NCBI RefSeq assembly: GCF_020687695.1
Contig: NZ_JAJEWL010000007.1
Span: 62,001-126,000 of the forward strand
Direction of reading: 5' to 3'
Source: Pusillimonas sp. MFBS29
GTDB lineage: Bacteria > Pseudomonadota > Gammaproteobacteria > Burkholderiales > Burkholderiaceae_B
DNA: 64,000 bases
Under the pieces are notes generated by a model that was not told where the DNA came from, made no database searches, and worked only from the letters and a program-made list of their open reading frames with translations. This document shows positions 28,243-36,538 of this stretch, one piece after another. Position 1 is the stretch's first letter. Every line of letters starts with the position of its first letter. A program made the position numbers and the translations under genes.

Positions 28243-29385
28243 TTAACCTTCGCGCGCCCCTACCCTGACATTATGCGACCACATGGCAGCGCTGTTCGCA
28301 CGGCGCTTGCGCCAAAGTCGGTCCAGACCGCCGAGCAGCCTGACCAAACCGCCCAACACCCAAATCAGTGGCCCCAGCAAAAGGCGGAGCAACAACATGA
28401 CGGGCAACAACACCAGTGTCCAGCCAACCACTTGCACCAGGTGCAGCGGCAGATCAAATTTTTCGGCTATCGCGCCCAGCATGGAATTGATCACGCTGGG
28501 ATGCCTGACTGCAATATAGGCAAGCACCGCGGGTGCACCATACTTGGCAAGCCTCGCGCCCACAACGCTTGTGCGCCACAGGCCGGCCCCCAGCGCGGCG
28601 GAGCGTTGAGAATAAGTCAGGGTACCGGCACCGGCGGCAGCACCCCTGCCCATGCGCAACAACTTGAAGGCGGTAACACCAACGGCAACGTCCATGGCCG
28701 CCCAGCCCACGTCACCCAATCCGACCTCTTCTTCGCGACGCAATCGGGTTTCCAGCCCTTTTATCCCGCCCGCAAAAAAACTGTTCAAGCCTTCCAGCAC
28801 ACGTTCCGTCTGGACCCAGCGCACCTCGCCGGCCTGATTCAGCACGAACTGCCCCAGAAAATCATAGCCTTCCAGGCTAAGGAACTGTATGGCGTAGCTA
28901 CCTCGCTCTTCGGCGGTTATGGGGCCGGCTGCCAAGGCGGAACCAGACTCCGTTTCGTCCCATAACCGTCGGACCGCACTCAGGGCGGACCGGGCCGAAT
29001 CGCTCAGTCCACGCATGAGCTCCAGCGTGAACACTTCGTTATCAAGAAAGTAATGTATGGGCAGGACGACGTCTTCACCGTAGCGCGCGAGTACATCCTG
29101 AAATGCAGGGCTCGCGCCATATGTAAGGAATACCGTTCTGGCCATATCGGGGTGCCGCAATAAAGCCAGCCTTGCCTTGGCCGACAAAACCGGATCTGCC
29201 GCATAGGCCAGAAAGAGCGCCTGGATCTCGGCCTGCTCGCCCGCCAGCTCGTCTGCCGCCTCGGGCAAGGTTTGTTCAAGCTGCAGATGCATCAGTTGCG
29301 CCTCGAGCGGCTGCGGCTTGTACAAGCCGGCTATCAGCAACGCGCCCACAAAGGCAAGCAGAATGGCCACAAACAGTGTTTTCAT
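28243..29385 (-). CDS. Uncharacterised membrane protein
   Basis: I do not recognise this 380-residue protein. It begins with a signal anchor (FVAILLAFVGALLIAGLY), followed by a roughly 200-residue soluble part with repeated helix-like segments (EIQALFLAYAADPVLSAKARLALL, HPDMARTVFLTYGASPAFQDVLARYG). There is then an Ala/Gly-rich stretch, and two or three C-terminal hydrophobic helices around residues 275-350 (PAVLAYIAVRHPSV, VVGWTLVLLPVMLLLRLLLGPLIWVLGG). The C-terminus is basic. The frame is long, clean and has membrane topology, so it should be real. It is alone on the minus strand, convergent with the patatin gene and divergent from the hydrolase gene. Confidence 0.75.
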   Translation of the reverse strand: MKTLFVAILLAFVGALLIAGLYKPQPLEAQLMHLQLEQTLPEAADELAGEQAEIQALFLAYAADPVLSAKARLALLRHPDMARTVFLTYGASPAFQDVLARYGEDVVLPIHYFLDNEVFTLELMRGLSDSARSALSAVRRLWDETESGSALAAGPITAEERGSYAIQFLSLEGYDFLGQFVLNQAGEVRWVQTERVLEGLNSFFAGGIKGLETRLRREEEVGLGDVGWAAMDVAVGVTAFKLLRMGRGAAAGAGTLTYSQRSAALGAGLWRTSVVGARLAKYGAPAVLAYIAVRHPSVINSMLGAIAEKFDLPLHLVQVVGWTLVLLPVMLLLRLLLGPLIWVLGGLVRLLGGLDRLWRKRRANSAAMWSHNVRVGAREG

Positions 29386-29549
29386 AGCAAAGCCGAAAGT
29401 ATGCAGACAGAAGGTTTACTGTAGCAGACCGCAGGGCCGGCACAACATAGGCGCCGTTGCATTGGCAGCCATGCACCGGACGGATTACCATCGAAGCTGA
29501 CCAAGCTGACAAGGTCAGCCTCTTCTCCCAACATCAAGGACCCCTATCC

Positions 29550-30209
29550 ATGCAACTGACAGCTAGCGACGGCCACGAATTTCACGTATACACAGCAGGG
29601 CCTGAAGACGCCCGGTCGGGCCTGATCGTAGTCCAGGAAATCTTTGGCGTGAACAGTCACATACGCAGCGTGGCCGATGCTTTTGCCGCACAAGGCTACC
29701 GCGTAATGAGCCCCGCGCTCTTTGATCGTGTCCAGCCCGGCATCGAACTGGGCTATGCGGCCGATGACGTAAAGGAAGGCCTGGCTCATCGGGCAAAGAT
29801 TGAAAACTCACAGGCGCTCATGGATATAGAGGCCTGCGCCGCCGCTTTTGCGCCCGATGTAAAAATCGGAATCGTTGGATATTGCTGGGGCGGCAGGCTT
29901 TCCTGGCTGGCGGCGTGCCAAAGCACACGACTCAGCGCAGCTTCGTGCTGGTATGGCGGCGGCATTGTCCAGCATAAAGATGCAAAACACCTGATGCCGG
30001 TACAAATGCATTTCGGTGAGGAAGACGGCTCAATCCCCATGGAAGACGTCGCCGCAATCCGGCAAGCCCAGCCTGACGTCGAAATCCACACCTACGCCGG
30101 CGCGGGCCACGGTTTCGGTTGCGATCAGCGCGCCTCGTTCGAACCGACGGCTGCCGCACTGGCCCGGGAACGTACGCTGGACTTCTTCTCCAAACTATTG
30201 AAACAATAA
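29550..30209 (+). CDS. Dienelactone hydrolase family protein
   Basis: ATG 29550 after AAGGA gives 219 residues of the small alpha/beta hydrolase fold typical of dienelactone hydrolases. The nucleophile is Cys (C112 in GYCWGG), with D159 (GEEDGSIP) and H187 (GAGHGF) completing the triad. QEIFGVNSHIRSVADAFAAQGYRVMSPALFDR is the usual N-terminal pattern. Family members open dienelactones in chlorocatechol routes or act on other esters. No chlorocatechol genes are nearby, so the substrate is uncertain. The frame extends upstream to ATG 29457, but that start lacks a ribosome site. Confidence 0.9.
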   Translation: MQLTASDGHEFHVYTAGPEDARSGLIVVQEIFGVNSHIRSVADAFAAQGYRVMSPALFDRVQPGIELGYAADDVKEGLAHRAKIENSQALMDIEACAAAFAPDVKIGIVGYCWGGRLSWLAACQSTRLSAASCWYGGGIVQHKDAKHLMPVQMHFGEEDGSIPMEDVAAIRQAQPDVEIHTYAGAGHGFGCDQRASFEPTAAALARERTLDFFSKLLKQ

Positions 30210-30246
30210 TTTAATCGCTTCCTGCCACGTCCCCCGCGCCACTGCC

Positions 30247-30984
30247 CTACTCAGCCGGCGCCACGGTGGCCTCGCCCTGGCCGCTGTCCTGCAAGGCCCG
30301 GGCTACCAACCCGCTTGCCTTCATTTCTTCAATGAAGGCCTGGAGAAAAGGCAGCGATGCCACATTCTTTGCCGGCGTTGCCACCGCCTGGCGGATGGCA
30401 GTGAAATAACCCGGGAGCACTTTTAAACCTGCGTGCCGGCGGGCTGCGGTTTCCAATGGCTGGCGCACGCCTGCTGCGGCATCAAGCCCTTGTTCAAGAA
30501 AAAGATCCACGGCGGCGGCCGACGTGGGAGCGCGCACGAGTTGCGCATGCTGAAGGGCGCGCGACAGAAACAAGTCGTACGCAGCGCCCTGACCCACGGC
30601 AATGCGTGCCCCGGCAGTATCGAGCTGATCAATTGCGGTAAAGCGGCTGTCGTCACGCAGCAAATAAGTACCTTCAATCAGCACATAAGGCGATGTGAAC
30701 GAGACCTGGTCGGCACGCATGGGATCAATCGCAAGAAATCCGACATCCCAGACATTCTGCCCTGCCGCGTCCACGACCTTGCCGGCCGCCTCGAACGGAA
30801 CGACTTCCAGCGCCACGTTCAGCCGACTGGCCAAAGCTTGTGCCAAGGCCACCGATACCCCCCGGGGTTCACCCCCCGGCCCACGCTGGGCCAGTACCGG
30901 GTTGCCGTGGTTGATGGCGGCCCTGAGCTTGCCGGTGGAAAGCAGTTCATCCCGAATATGACTCAGACTCAAGCCAGTGCTCAT
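30247..30984 (-). CDS. Family 3 solute-binding-like protein without signal peptide
   Basis: The 245-residue protein has the fold of amino-acid type binding proteins (SBP_bac_3): LRAAINHGNPVLAQRG, GVSVALAQALASRL, DVGFLAIDPMRADQVSFTSPYVLIEGTYLL and ARIAVGQGAAYDLFLSR. It has no hydrophobic leader; its start overlaps the MarR regulator stop (ATGA), so the start is well fixed. It should therefore stay in the cytoplasm unless another export route exists. No transporter permease or ATPase is linked. It could be a ligand buffer or sensor for the MarR protein, or an enzyme-like derivative such as a cyclohexadienyl dehydratase relative. The function is not assigned. Confidence 0.75.
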   Translation of the reverse strand: MSTGLSLSHIRDELLSTGKLRAAINHGNPVLAQRGPGGEPRGVSVALAQALASRLNVALEVVPFEAAGKVVDAAGQNVWDVGFLAIDPMRADQVSFTSPYVLIEGTYLLRDDSRFTAIDQLDTAGARIAVGQGAAYDLFLSRALQHAQLVRAPTSAAAVDLFLEQGLDAAAGVRQPLETAARRHAGLKVLPGYFTAIRQAVATPAKNVASLPFLQAFIEEMKASGLVARALQDSGQGEATVAPAE

Positions 30985-31559
30985 TGTGCAGTTTCCTTTT
31001 CTGAATAGTATTGATGACGCCCCGAGGGGCGGCTGCGATGTGTCCTTTCCTTGATCAGATCATCGTCGATCATCTGGGCCGCCCGGCTTACGATACGATC
31101 CAGCATCGCACCCAGCGCCTGCAGTTCCCCTGAATCCAGGTCCTGAAAAATGACCTCATTCAGCGAGGCGACCAACGGCATGAGCTCGTGATACAAGCTT
31201 CGCCCCCGCTGCGTGACGGATATATGTACCGTTCTCGCGTCGTCCGGATCCCGCCTGCGCTCGAGCAAGCCTTTCCTGCACAAAGAACCCACGGCCCGCG
31301 ACGTGCGTGGCGCATCAAGGGCGGCCACATGAGCCAACCGGGTTGAGGTCAAGCTGTCGTACTGACCTGCAATTGCCAGCAAACGCCATTCACGGCGAGT
31401 GATATTGAAGCGGCCCTCGCATAATCGCGTAAAGATGGGGTTTCCTGCCGACCAGGCACGATACAGCTTGAACATCAACATATCGTCAAGTGTCGGCAGG
31501 CTGTCCGGCAAGCCGGCGGTATCGATCGACTTCATGGGGCCGGTCGTTTTGATGTCCAT
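30981..31559 (-). CDS. MarR family transcriptional regulator
   Basis: ATG 31559 with GGGGAGG upstream gives a 192-residue protein. The winged-helix core is clear: FKLYRAWSAGNPIFTRLCEGRFNITRREWRLLAIAG, DSLTSTRLAHVAALDAPRTSRAVGSLCRKGLLERRRDPDDARTVHISVTQRGRSLY. The DxRxxxxxLT-like wing is intact. MarR repressors often sense aromatic acids and control divergent genes. Here the divergent neighbour is a TctC binding protein and the co-transcribed partner is a leaderless binding-like protein. The 108-bp divergent gap contains a TTGATT-n5-AATTAA dyad (31590-31606) that could be an operator; that is a guess. Confidence 0.9.
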   Translation of the reverse strand: MDIKTTGPMKSIDTAGLPDSLPTLDDMLMFKLYRAWSAGNPIFTRLCEGRFNITRREWRLLAIAGQYDSLTSTRLAHVAALDAPRTSRAVGSLCRKGLLERRRDPDDARTVHISVTQRGRSLYHELMPLVASLNEVIFQDLDSGELQALGAMLDRIVSRAAQMIDDDLIKERTHRSRPSGRHQYYSEKETAQ

Positions 31560-31667
31560 GCGTGGAGGCCTCCCCTTAAGGTCTGATAGTTGATTAGAAC
31601 AATTAATGCCTGGCTTGGTAAGCTGCCAACTAATATTAAGATAAATCAAGTCCAAGGAGACAAGCCC

Positions 31668-32651
31668 ATGATCAAGAACGCACTTCGAGCAGCCCTGCTG
31701 CCTTGCATCCTGCTGGCAAGCTGTGCCGTTGGCGCGGCCCAAACCAGCACAGCCAAGCTGTCTTCTCCCGTGACAATCGTCGTCGGCTACGCACCCGGCG
31801 GCGCCACAGATCGGGCCGCACGCATTGTGGCGTCCGGCTTGCAGTCGAAACTGGGGGTGCCCATCATTATCGAAAACAGGACGGGTGCGGGCGGGCGTAT
31901 CGCCGCACAGCACGTTAAAAATGCAGCACCGGATGACAATATCCTGCTGCTGGGCAATCCAGCGGTGATGGTGGTGGCCCCCCTGGTTTTCGATAGTCTA
32001 CCCTACGATGCGCAAAAAGACTTCCAGCCCGTCTCAATGGTAACGGAGTATGGATTTGGCGTCGCCGTTTCGGCCGACAGCCAGATCAAGACTATGCAAG
32101 CACTGGTGGATTGGGCCAAATCCAATCCCGAGCAATTCAATATAGGGGTGCCGGCAACAGGCAGCCTCCCGCACTTCTTTGGCTTGATGCTTGCCGATCA
32201 AATCGGAACCGAAGGCCAGATCGTCGGCTATCGCGGCTCAGCACCGGTCATCACCGATTTGATTGGCGGCGCCGTGCCGGTGGCCATCGACACGCTTGAC
32301 GCGCTGACCCAGCAGCATCTGGGCAAACGCATCCGCATCCTTGCCACCTCGGGCGAAGTTCGCGAAGCAGCATTGCCCGAAGTACCCACATTCACGCAAG
32401 CCGGTATCGATCTGAAGGCCTCCGGCTGGAATACCTTTTTCGCTTCGTCGTCCATGCCGGACGACAAGGCCGCCATGCTGGGAGAAATCATCAAGTCGGT
32501 CACGGCCGACCCGGCCATACGCAAAAAACTGCACGATGGCGACTTGATCCCCGTATCAGCCAATGCACAGGAAACCGGCAAGCTGGTGGACGCGTTCCGT
32601 GCTCAGTGGGCCCCTGTTGTAACGGCCTCGGGCTTCGTCGTCACCAAGTAG
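31668..32651 (+). CDS. Tripartite tricarboxylate transporter binding protein (TctC/Bug family)
   Basis: ATG 31668, with AAGGAGA eight bases upstream, gives 327 residues. A signal peptide (ALLPCILLASCAVGAAQ) is followed by the Bug-family start SPVTIVVGYAPGGATDRAARIVASGLQSKLG and IIENRTGAGGRIAAQHV, then GVPATGSLPHFFGLMLAD and VGYRGSAPVITDLIGGAVPVAIDTL. These periplasmic proteins bind carboxylates and occur in large numbers in Bordetella-like bacteria, often without linked TctAB membrane genes, as here. It is likely co-transcribed with the sulfatase-type hydrolase 23 bp downstream. Confidence 0.93.
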   Translation: MIKNALRAALLPCILLASCAVGAAQTSTAKLSSPVTIVVGYAPGGATDRAARIVASGLQSKLGVPIIIENRTGAGGRIAAQHVKNAAPDDNILLLGNPAVMVVAPLVFDSLPYDAQKDFQPVSMVTEYGFGVAVSADSQIKTMQALVDWAKSNPEQFNIGVPATGSLPHFFGLMLADQIGTEGQIVGYRGSAPVITDLIGGAVPVAIDTLDALTQQHLGKRIRILATSGEVREAALPEVPTFTQAGIDLKASGWNTFFASSSMPDDKAAMLGEIIKSVTADPAIRKKLHDGDLIPVSANAQETGKLVDAFRAQWAPVVTASGFVVTK

Positions 32652-32674
32652 TCAACCAACATCAGGCGAGATCG

Positions 32675-34237
32675 ATGGGCCAGGCCAAGAACGTTCTTTT
32701 CATTATGGCAGACCAATTGCGTGCCGATCATCTGGCATGCTATGGCCACCCGCATATCCGCACGCCCAACATCGATGCGCTGGCCAGGCGGGGCGTGCAA
32801 TTTGACCGCGCCTTTGTGAATTCCGGCGTATGCGGCCCGTCCCGCATGAGTTACTACACCGGGCGCTATCCCTCCACGCACGGCGCAACCTGGAACCGCG
32901 TACCGTTATCGGTAGGCGAGGTAACGTTAGGCGAATACCTGCGTGCAAGTGGCCGCAAGCTGGTACTGGCCGGCAAGACTCATGTCATGGTAGACCACGC
33001 CGGCCTGGAACGCCTGGCGCTGGATGGCGGCAGCGAACTGGGGCGCCTGCTGAGCAGCGGCGGCTTCGAAGAAATCGATCGCTACGATGGCCACCATGAG
33101 CCGGGCCAGGAAAGCGGCTACCCGGCCTACCTCCGCCGCCACGGCTATGTTTCGGACGATCCCTGGACAGACTTCGTTATTTCCGCACAAGGCCCCAATG
33201 GCGAGGCGGTCAGTGGCTGGCACATGCGCAACGCACGCTACCCTGCCCGGGTGCAGGAAGAGCACTCGGAAACTGCCTACATGACGGATCAGGCTTTACA
33301 GTTCATGGCGCAACAGGGAGAACAGCCCTGGGTCATGCATTTAAGCTATGTAAAGCCACATTGGCCCTATATTGCCCCTAATCCTTACCACGCCATGTAC
33401 CGGCCCGACCAATGCCTGCCTGTCGTACGCAATGAAGCCGAGCGGCACAATGCACACCCCGTATTGCAAGCGTATCGACAGCACGAGGAAAGCATCAGTT
33501 TTTCAATGGATGCATGCATAAGCACGGTGCGCCCGGCATATCAGGGCCTGATCACGCAACTGGATGACCACCTGGGCCGGCTGTTCGACCATATGGAGCG
33601 CACGGGGCTCATGGAGAACACGCTGATCATCTTTACCGCTGACCACGGAGACTTCCTGGGTGATCACTGGCTGGGCGAAAAAGAACTGTTCTACGACACC
33701 GTTCAACGCGTTCCCATGATCGTGGTCGATCCATCGGCGGCTGCGGACGCAACCCGCGGCCGGATCGAGTCAAGAATGGTGGAATCCGTCGACGTGCTGC
33801 CCACCATTCTGGCATGGCTGGGGCAGCCGCTGCCCATGCATCGCCTGGAGGGGCGCAACCTGTTGCCCGTCCTGCATGGCGAGCCGGTCAAGTGGCGGGA
33901 CAGTGTCTTTTCGGAACTGGACTACAGCTATCGGCTTTCGCGACTGCTGACCGGCAAGACTCCCCAGAACGCACGGGCCTGGTCTGTACGCACCGATCGA
34001 TGGCGTTACGTGTACTGGATGGACGAACCCGAACAGCTTTATGACCTGCACGCCGATCCGGACCAATTCCACGACCTGGGCCAGGACCCAGCTTGCGCCT
34101 CTGTGCGAGCCGAGTGCCGCGAACGGCTATTGGCATGGTTCTCAGGCCTGAAGCGGCGTACCACCGTCAACTTTGAGGCCGTAGAGCGCGGGACCAACGC
34201 CCATAAGAAAGCGGGTGTGCATCTCGGGCAATGGTAA
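32675..34237 (+). CDS. Sulfatase-family hydrolase (sulfatase or phosphonate monoester hydrolase)
   Basis: ATG 32675 gives 520 residues of the alkaline-phosphatase fold. Metal site D13 is in FIMADQLRADH. The formylglycine motif is C53-G-P55-S56-R57, so the Cys would need conversion to formylglycine. FTADHGDFLGDHWLGEKELFYD holds further metal ligands. NRVPLSVGEVTLGEYLRASG recalls the phosphonate monoester hydrolase branch. There is no signal peptide, so it is cytoplasmic, unlike most arylsulfatases. It follows a TctC gene. The substrate could be a sulfate ester, phosphonate monoester or phosphodiester. The activating enzyme gene is not in this window. Confidence 0.88.
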   Translation: MGQAKNVLFIMADQLRADHLACYGHPHIRTPNIDALARRGVQFDRAFVNSGVCGPSRMSYYTGRYPSTHGATWNRVPLSVGEVTLGEYLRASGRKLVLAGKTHVMVDHAGLERLALDGGSELGRLLSSGGFEEIDRYDGHHEPGQESGYPAYLRRHGYVSDDPWTDFVISAQGPNGEAVSGWHMRNARYPARVQEEHSETAYMTDQALQFMAQQGEQPWVMHLSYVKPHWPYIAPNPYHAMYRPDQCLPVVRNEAERHNAHPVLQAYRQHEESISFSMDACISTVRPAYQGLITQLDDHLGRLFDHMERTGLMENTLIIFTADHGDFLGDHWLGEKELFYDTVQRVPMIVVDPSAAADATRGRIESRMVESVDVLPTILAWLGQPLPMHRLEGRNLLPVLHGEPVKWRDSVFSELDYSYRLSRLLTGKTPQNARAWSVRTDRWRYVYWMDEPEQLYDLHADPDQFHDLGQDPACASVRAECRERLLAWFSGLKRRTTVNFEAVERGTNAHKKAGVHLGQW

Positions 34238-34253
34238 GCGCGGGAACACCCCC

Positions 34254-35165
34254 CTAGACATCCTTGCGAATTGGCCTGGCAATTTCCAGCTTGTCCATCA
34301 GAAAATCCAGCAGCGTTCTGAACACGCGTGACCGATACCGGTTAGGTGTATACAAAAGATACATCTGGCCGGCATCCAGTGTCAACAGATGATCGTCCAT
34401 GCTGGTGACAACGCTGCCGGCATGGACAAGATCTTTCACCACATAATCAGGAACGATCCCCACGCCCATTCCCGCCAGGATACATTCACGCAAATAGGGA
34501 AAATTACGAGACAGCAATGTGGGATGCAGATGCATTTCACTTGCCCGGTCGTTATGCACGGCCTTCAGGTACGCGCGGCCGGTGATACCACCAGTCGTTA
34601 CGATCGGGACATCGGCAAGGTCCTGCATGGAGCGCGGCATGGCGTTTTCTGCCGCCCAATGGCTGGATGCACTCACCACATAGCGCAAAGGCCCCAGATC
34701 GCGCACGACCAGCAAGGGCGGCGGCTCGGACCTGACACTGATGGCCACATCTACCCCGTCGCGCACAAGGTTATCAACGAAGTTGTCGAACCTGACTTCC
34801 AGCACGATGCCCGGATAAATTTTCTTGAACTCGATCAGCCACGGACCCACGACCAGTTGTCCGTAGCCCGTAGGAACGCTCAGGCTGAGCTTGCCGGATA
34901 ATTCACCGACGCCGGACTGAACCGTCTCTTGCAGCAACGCTGATTCGTTAACAATATTGGCCGCATGATGATAGATACGCTCGCCGACTTCTGTCAGCTC
35001 GTTGCCTTGCGGTGTTCGGCGCAACAGTTCCGCGCCCAATGCGTTTTCCAACTGAAACAGGTGATAGCTGACATTGGCGCGTGACATCTTCAACGCGCGG
35101 GCCGCCTGACTGAGATTGCCGCTATCGACGATAGCCACAAAGATGGATAGAGAGAGCAGATTCAT
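34254..35165 (-). CDS. LysR family transcriptional regulator
   Basis: The 303-residue regulator has an N-terminal winged HTH (LSIFVAIVDSGNLSQAARALKMSRANVSYHLFQLENALGAELLRR) and a LysR substrate-binding domain (LSLSVPTGYGQLVVGPWLIEFKKIYPGIVLEVRF). The HTH recognition part SRANVSYHLFQLE differs from the more common SQPAVSRQIR pattern and sits in the group that includes AaeR/PtxR-like regulators. It is divergent from the CoA-transferase operon with a 127-bp gap, the standard LysR layout, so it probably controls that operon with a pathway compound as co-inducer. Confidence 0.92.
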   Translation of the reverse strand: MNLLSLSIFVAIVDSGNLSQAARALKMSRANVSYHLFQLENALGAELLRRTPQGNELTEVGERIYHHAANIVNESALLQETVQSGVGELSGKLSLSVPTGYGQLVVGPWLIEFKKIYPGIVLEVRFDNFVDNLVRDGVDVAISVRSEPPPLLVVRDLGPLRYVVSASSHWAAENAMPRSMQDLADVPIVTTGGITGRAYLKAVHNDRASEMHLHPTLLSRNFPYLRECILAGMGVGIVPDYVVKDLVHAGSVVTSMDDHLLTLDAGQMYLLYTPNRYRSRVFRTLLDFLMDKLEIARPIRKDV

Positions 35166-35205
35166 GGATCATGTTCAAAATTCTTTTACATCATGTCAAT
35201 ATCCA

Positions 35206-35239
35206 TTGTGATTGTCAACAACGGTATGACCTCTACAAT
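35206..35239 (+). promoter_or_regulatory. Promoter of the CoA-transferase operon with overlapping LysR-type dyad
   Basis: TTGTCA (35212-35217) and TACAAT (35234-35239) are separated by 16 bp and point toward the GTG at 35293. The dyad TTGT-n8-ACAA at 35206-35221 overlaps the -35 element, where a LysR-type activator could bind. Confidence 0.5.
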
Positions 35240-35292
35240 TTATGAGCAACATTTGCTGCCTGTCATCATATTTACATTGTAGGAACACCATT

Positions 35293-36492
35293 GTGCTGGG
35301 TATAAAACCACTGGCTGGAGTACGAGTACTGGATCTGTCGCGCGTCATGGCCGGACCTTTGTGCGGCATGGCCCTGGGCGATTTGGGCGCAGACGTCATC
35401 AAAGTCGAACACCCTACCCGTGGCGACGATACCCGCGACTGGGGTGTGCGTGTCGGCAGCAGAAATACTTCGTATTTCAACAGCGCCAACCGGAACAAGC
35501 GCTCAATTTGCCTGGACCTGCAATCCGAAGAAGGCCGTGCGCTTGCCCTGGAGCTGGCCGCCAAGTCAGATGTCGTGATTCAAAACTTTAAACAAGGCGG
35601 CGCCGAAAAACTCGGTCTGGGCTATGAGCAGATTCGTTCACTGAATCCGCGTGTGGTCTATTGCTCGATCTCGGGCTATTCCGTGCTCAGTCCTGAAAGC
35701 GGTCGCCCAGGCTACGACCTGGTGATACAGGGCGAAAGCGGCATCATGGCCATGAACGGTGAGGAAGGCCAGGGCCCGCTCAAGTTCGGCGTGGCTGCTG
35801 TCGACATGTTCACCGGCATGCATGCAGCCCAGGCCATTCTGGCCACATTGTATGAACGCGTGACCACCGGGCAGGGTCGCCACGTCCAGATGGCGCTTTA
35901 CGACAATGGTCTGGCCATCACGTCCTATTATGGTCTGGCCGCACAACTGGCAGGCCAGGATCCGGCCAAGTTTGGCAACTCCCACCCTGCAATCGTTCCT
36001 TACGGCGTCTACGAAGCCAAAGACGGGCCGCTTGTTATTGCCGTCGGCAACAACACGCAATTCCAGCGCTTCTGTGAAAAGGTCATTCTTCGCCCCGACC
36101 TGGCAACCGACCCCCGCTTCGAGAAAAACACCGACCGATCCAGGCACCGTGACATCCTGGCTCCGCTGCTGGAAGATGCAATCCGCCAGCACCCCCGCGC
36201 AGAACTCATTACGCGCATGCAGGAAGCGAACATCCCTTGCGGCGAGGTACATGGCTTGTTCGAAGCCTTTGAATCAACCAGAACCCAAGAGGCCCGGATG
36301 GTTCATCGTTACGAGGACTCCGAAGCCGGCCCGCAAGCCATACATGCACCGCCCTACGTTATCGATAACGAACGCAGCCCGGTGCACCAAAACCCGCCCC
36401 ACCTGGGTCAACACACAGCTGAAGTTCTGCAGGAGCTTCTGGATATCGATACCGAAACACTGCAGAAACTGAAGGCCCGCAACATCATCTGA
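35293..36492 (+). CDS. CaiB/BaiF family CoA-transferase
   Basis: GTG 35293 is chosen because AGGAAC lies eight bases upstream and the protein then opens MLGIKPLAGVRVLDLSRVMAGPLCG, the family start; ATG 35242 would add a foreign extension and overlap the promoter. The 399-residue protein has GADVIKVEHPTRGDDTRDWG and the nucleophile Asp171 (GVAAVDMFTGMHA), which forms the aspartyl-CoA intermediate. Class III enzymes move CoA between acids such as succinate and an aromatic or dicarboxylic acid. It heads a run with TctC, enoyl-CoA hydratase and nitronate-monooxygenase-like genes, so it probably activates the imported acid. Confidence 0.92.
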   Translation: MLGIKPLAGVRVLDLSRVMAGPLCGMALGDLGADVIKVEHPTRGDDTRDWGVRVGSRNTSYFNSANRNKRSICLDLQSEEGRALALELAAKSDVVIQNFKQGGAEKLGLGYEQIRSLNPRVVYCSISGYSVLSPESGRPGYDLVIQGESGIMAMNGEEGQGPLKFGVAAVDMFTGMHAAQAILATLYERVTTGQGRHVQMALYDNGLAITSYYGLAAQLAGQDPAKFGNSHPAIVPYGVYEAKDGPLVIAVGNNTQFQRFCEKVILRPDLATDPRFEKNTDRSRHRDILAPLLEDAIRQHPRAELITRMQEANIPCGEVHGLFEAFESTRTQEARMVHRYEDSEAGPQAIHAPPYVIDNERSPVHQNPPHLGQHTAEVLQELLDIDTETLQKLKARNII

Positions 36493-36538
36493 TCGTGCTC
36501 GTCACTTTCGGTGCAAGCACATAAAACCGGAGACGTAT

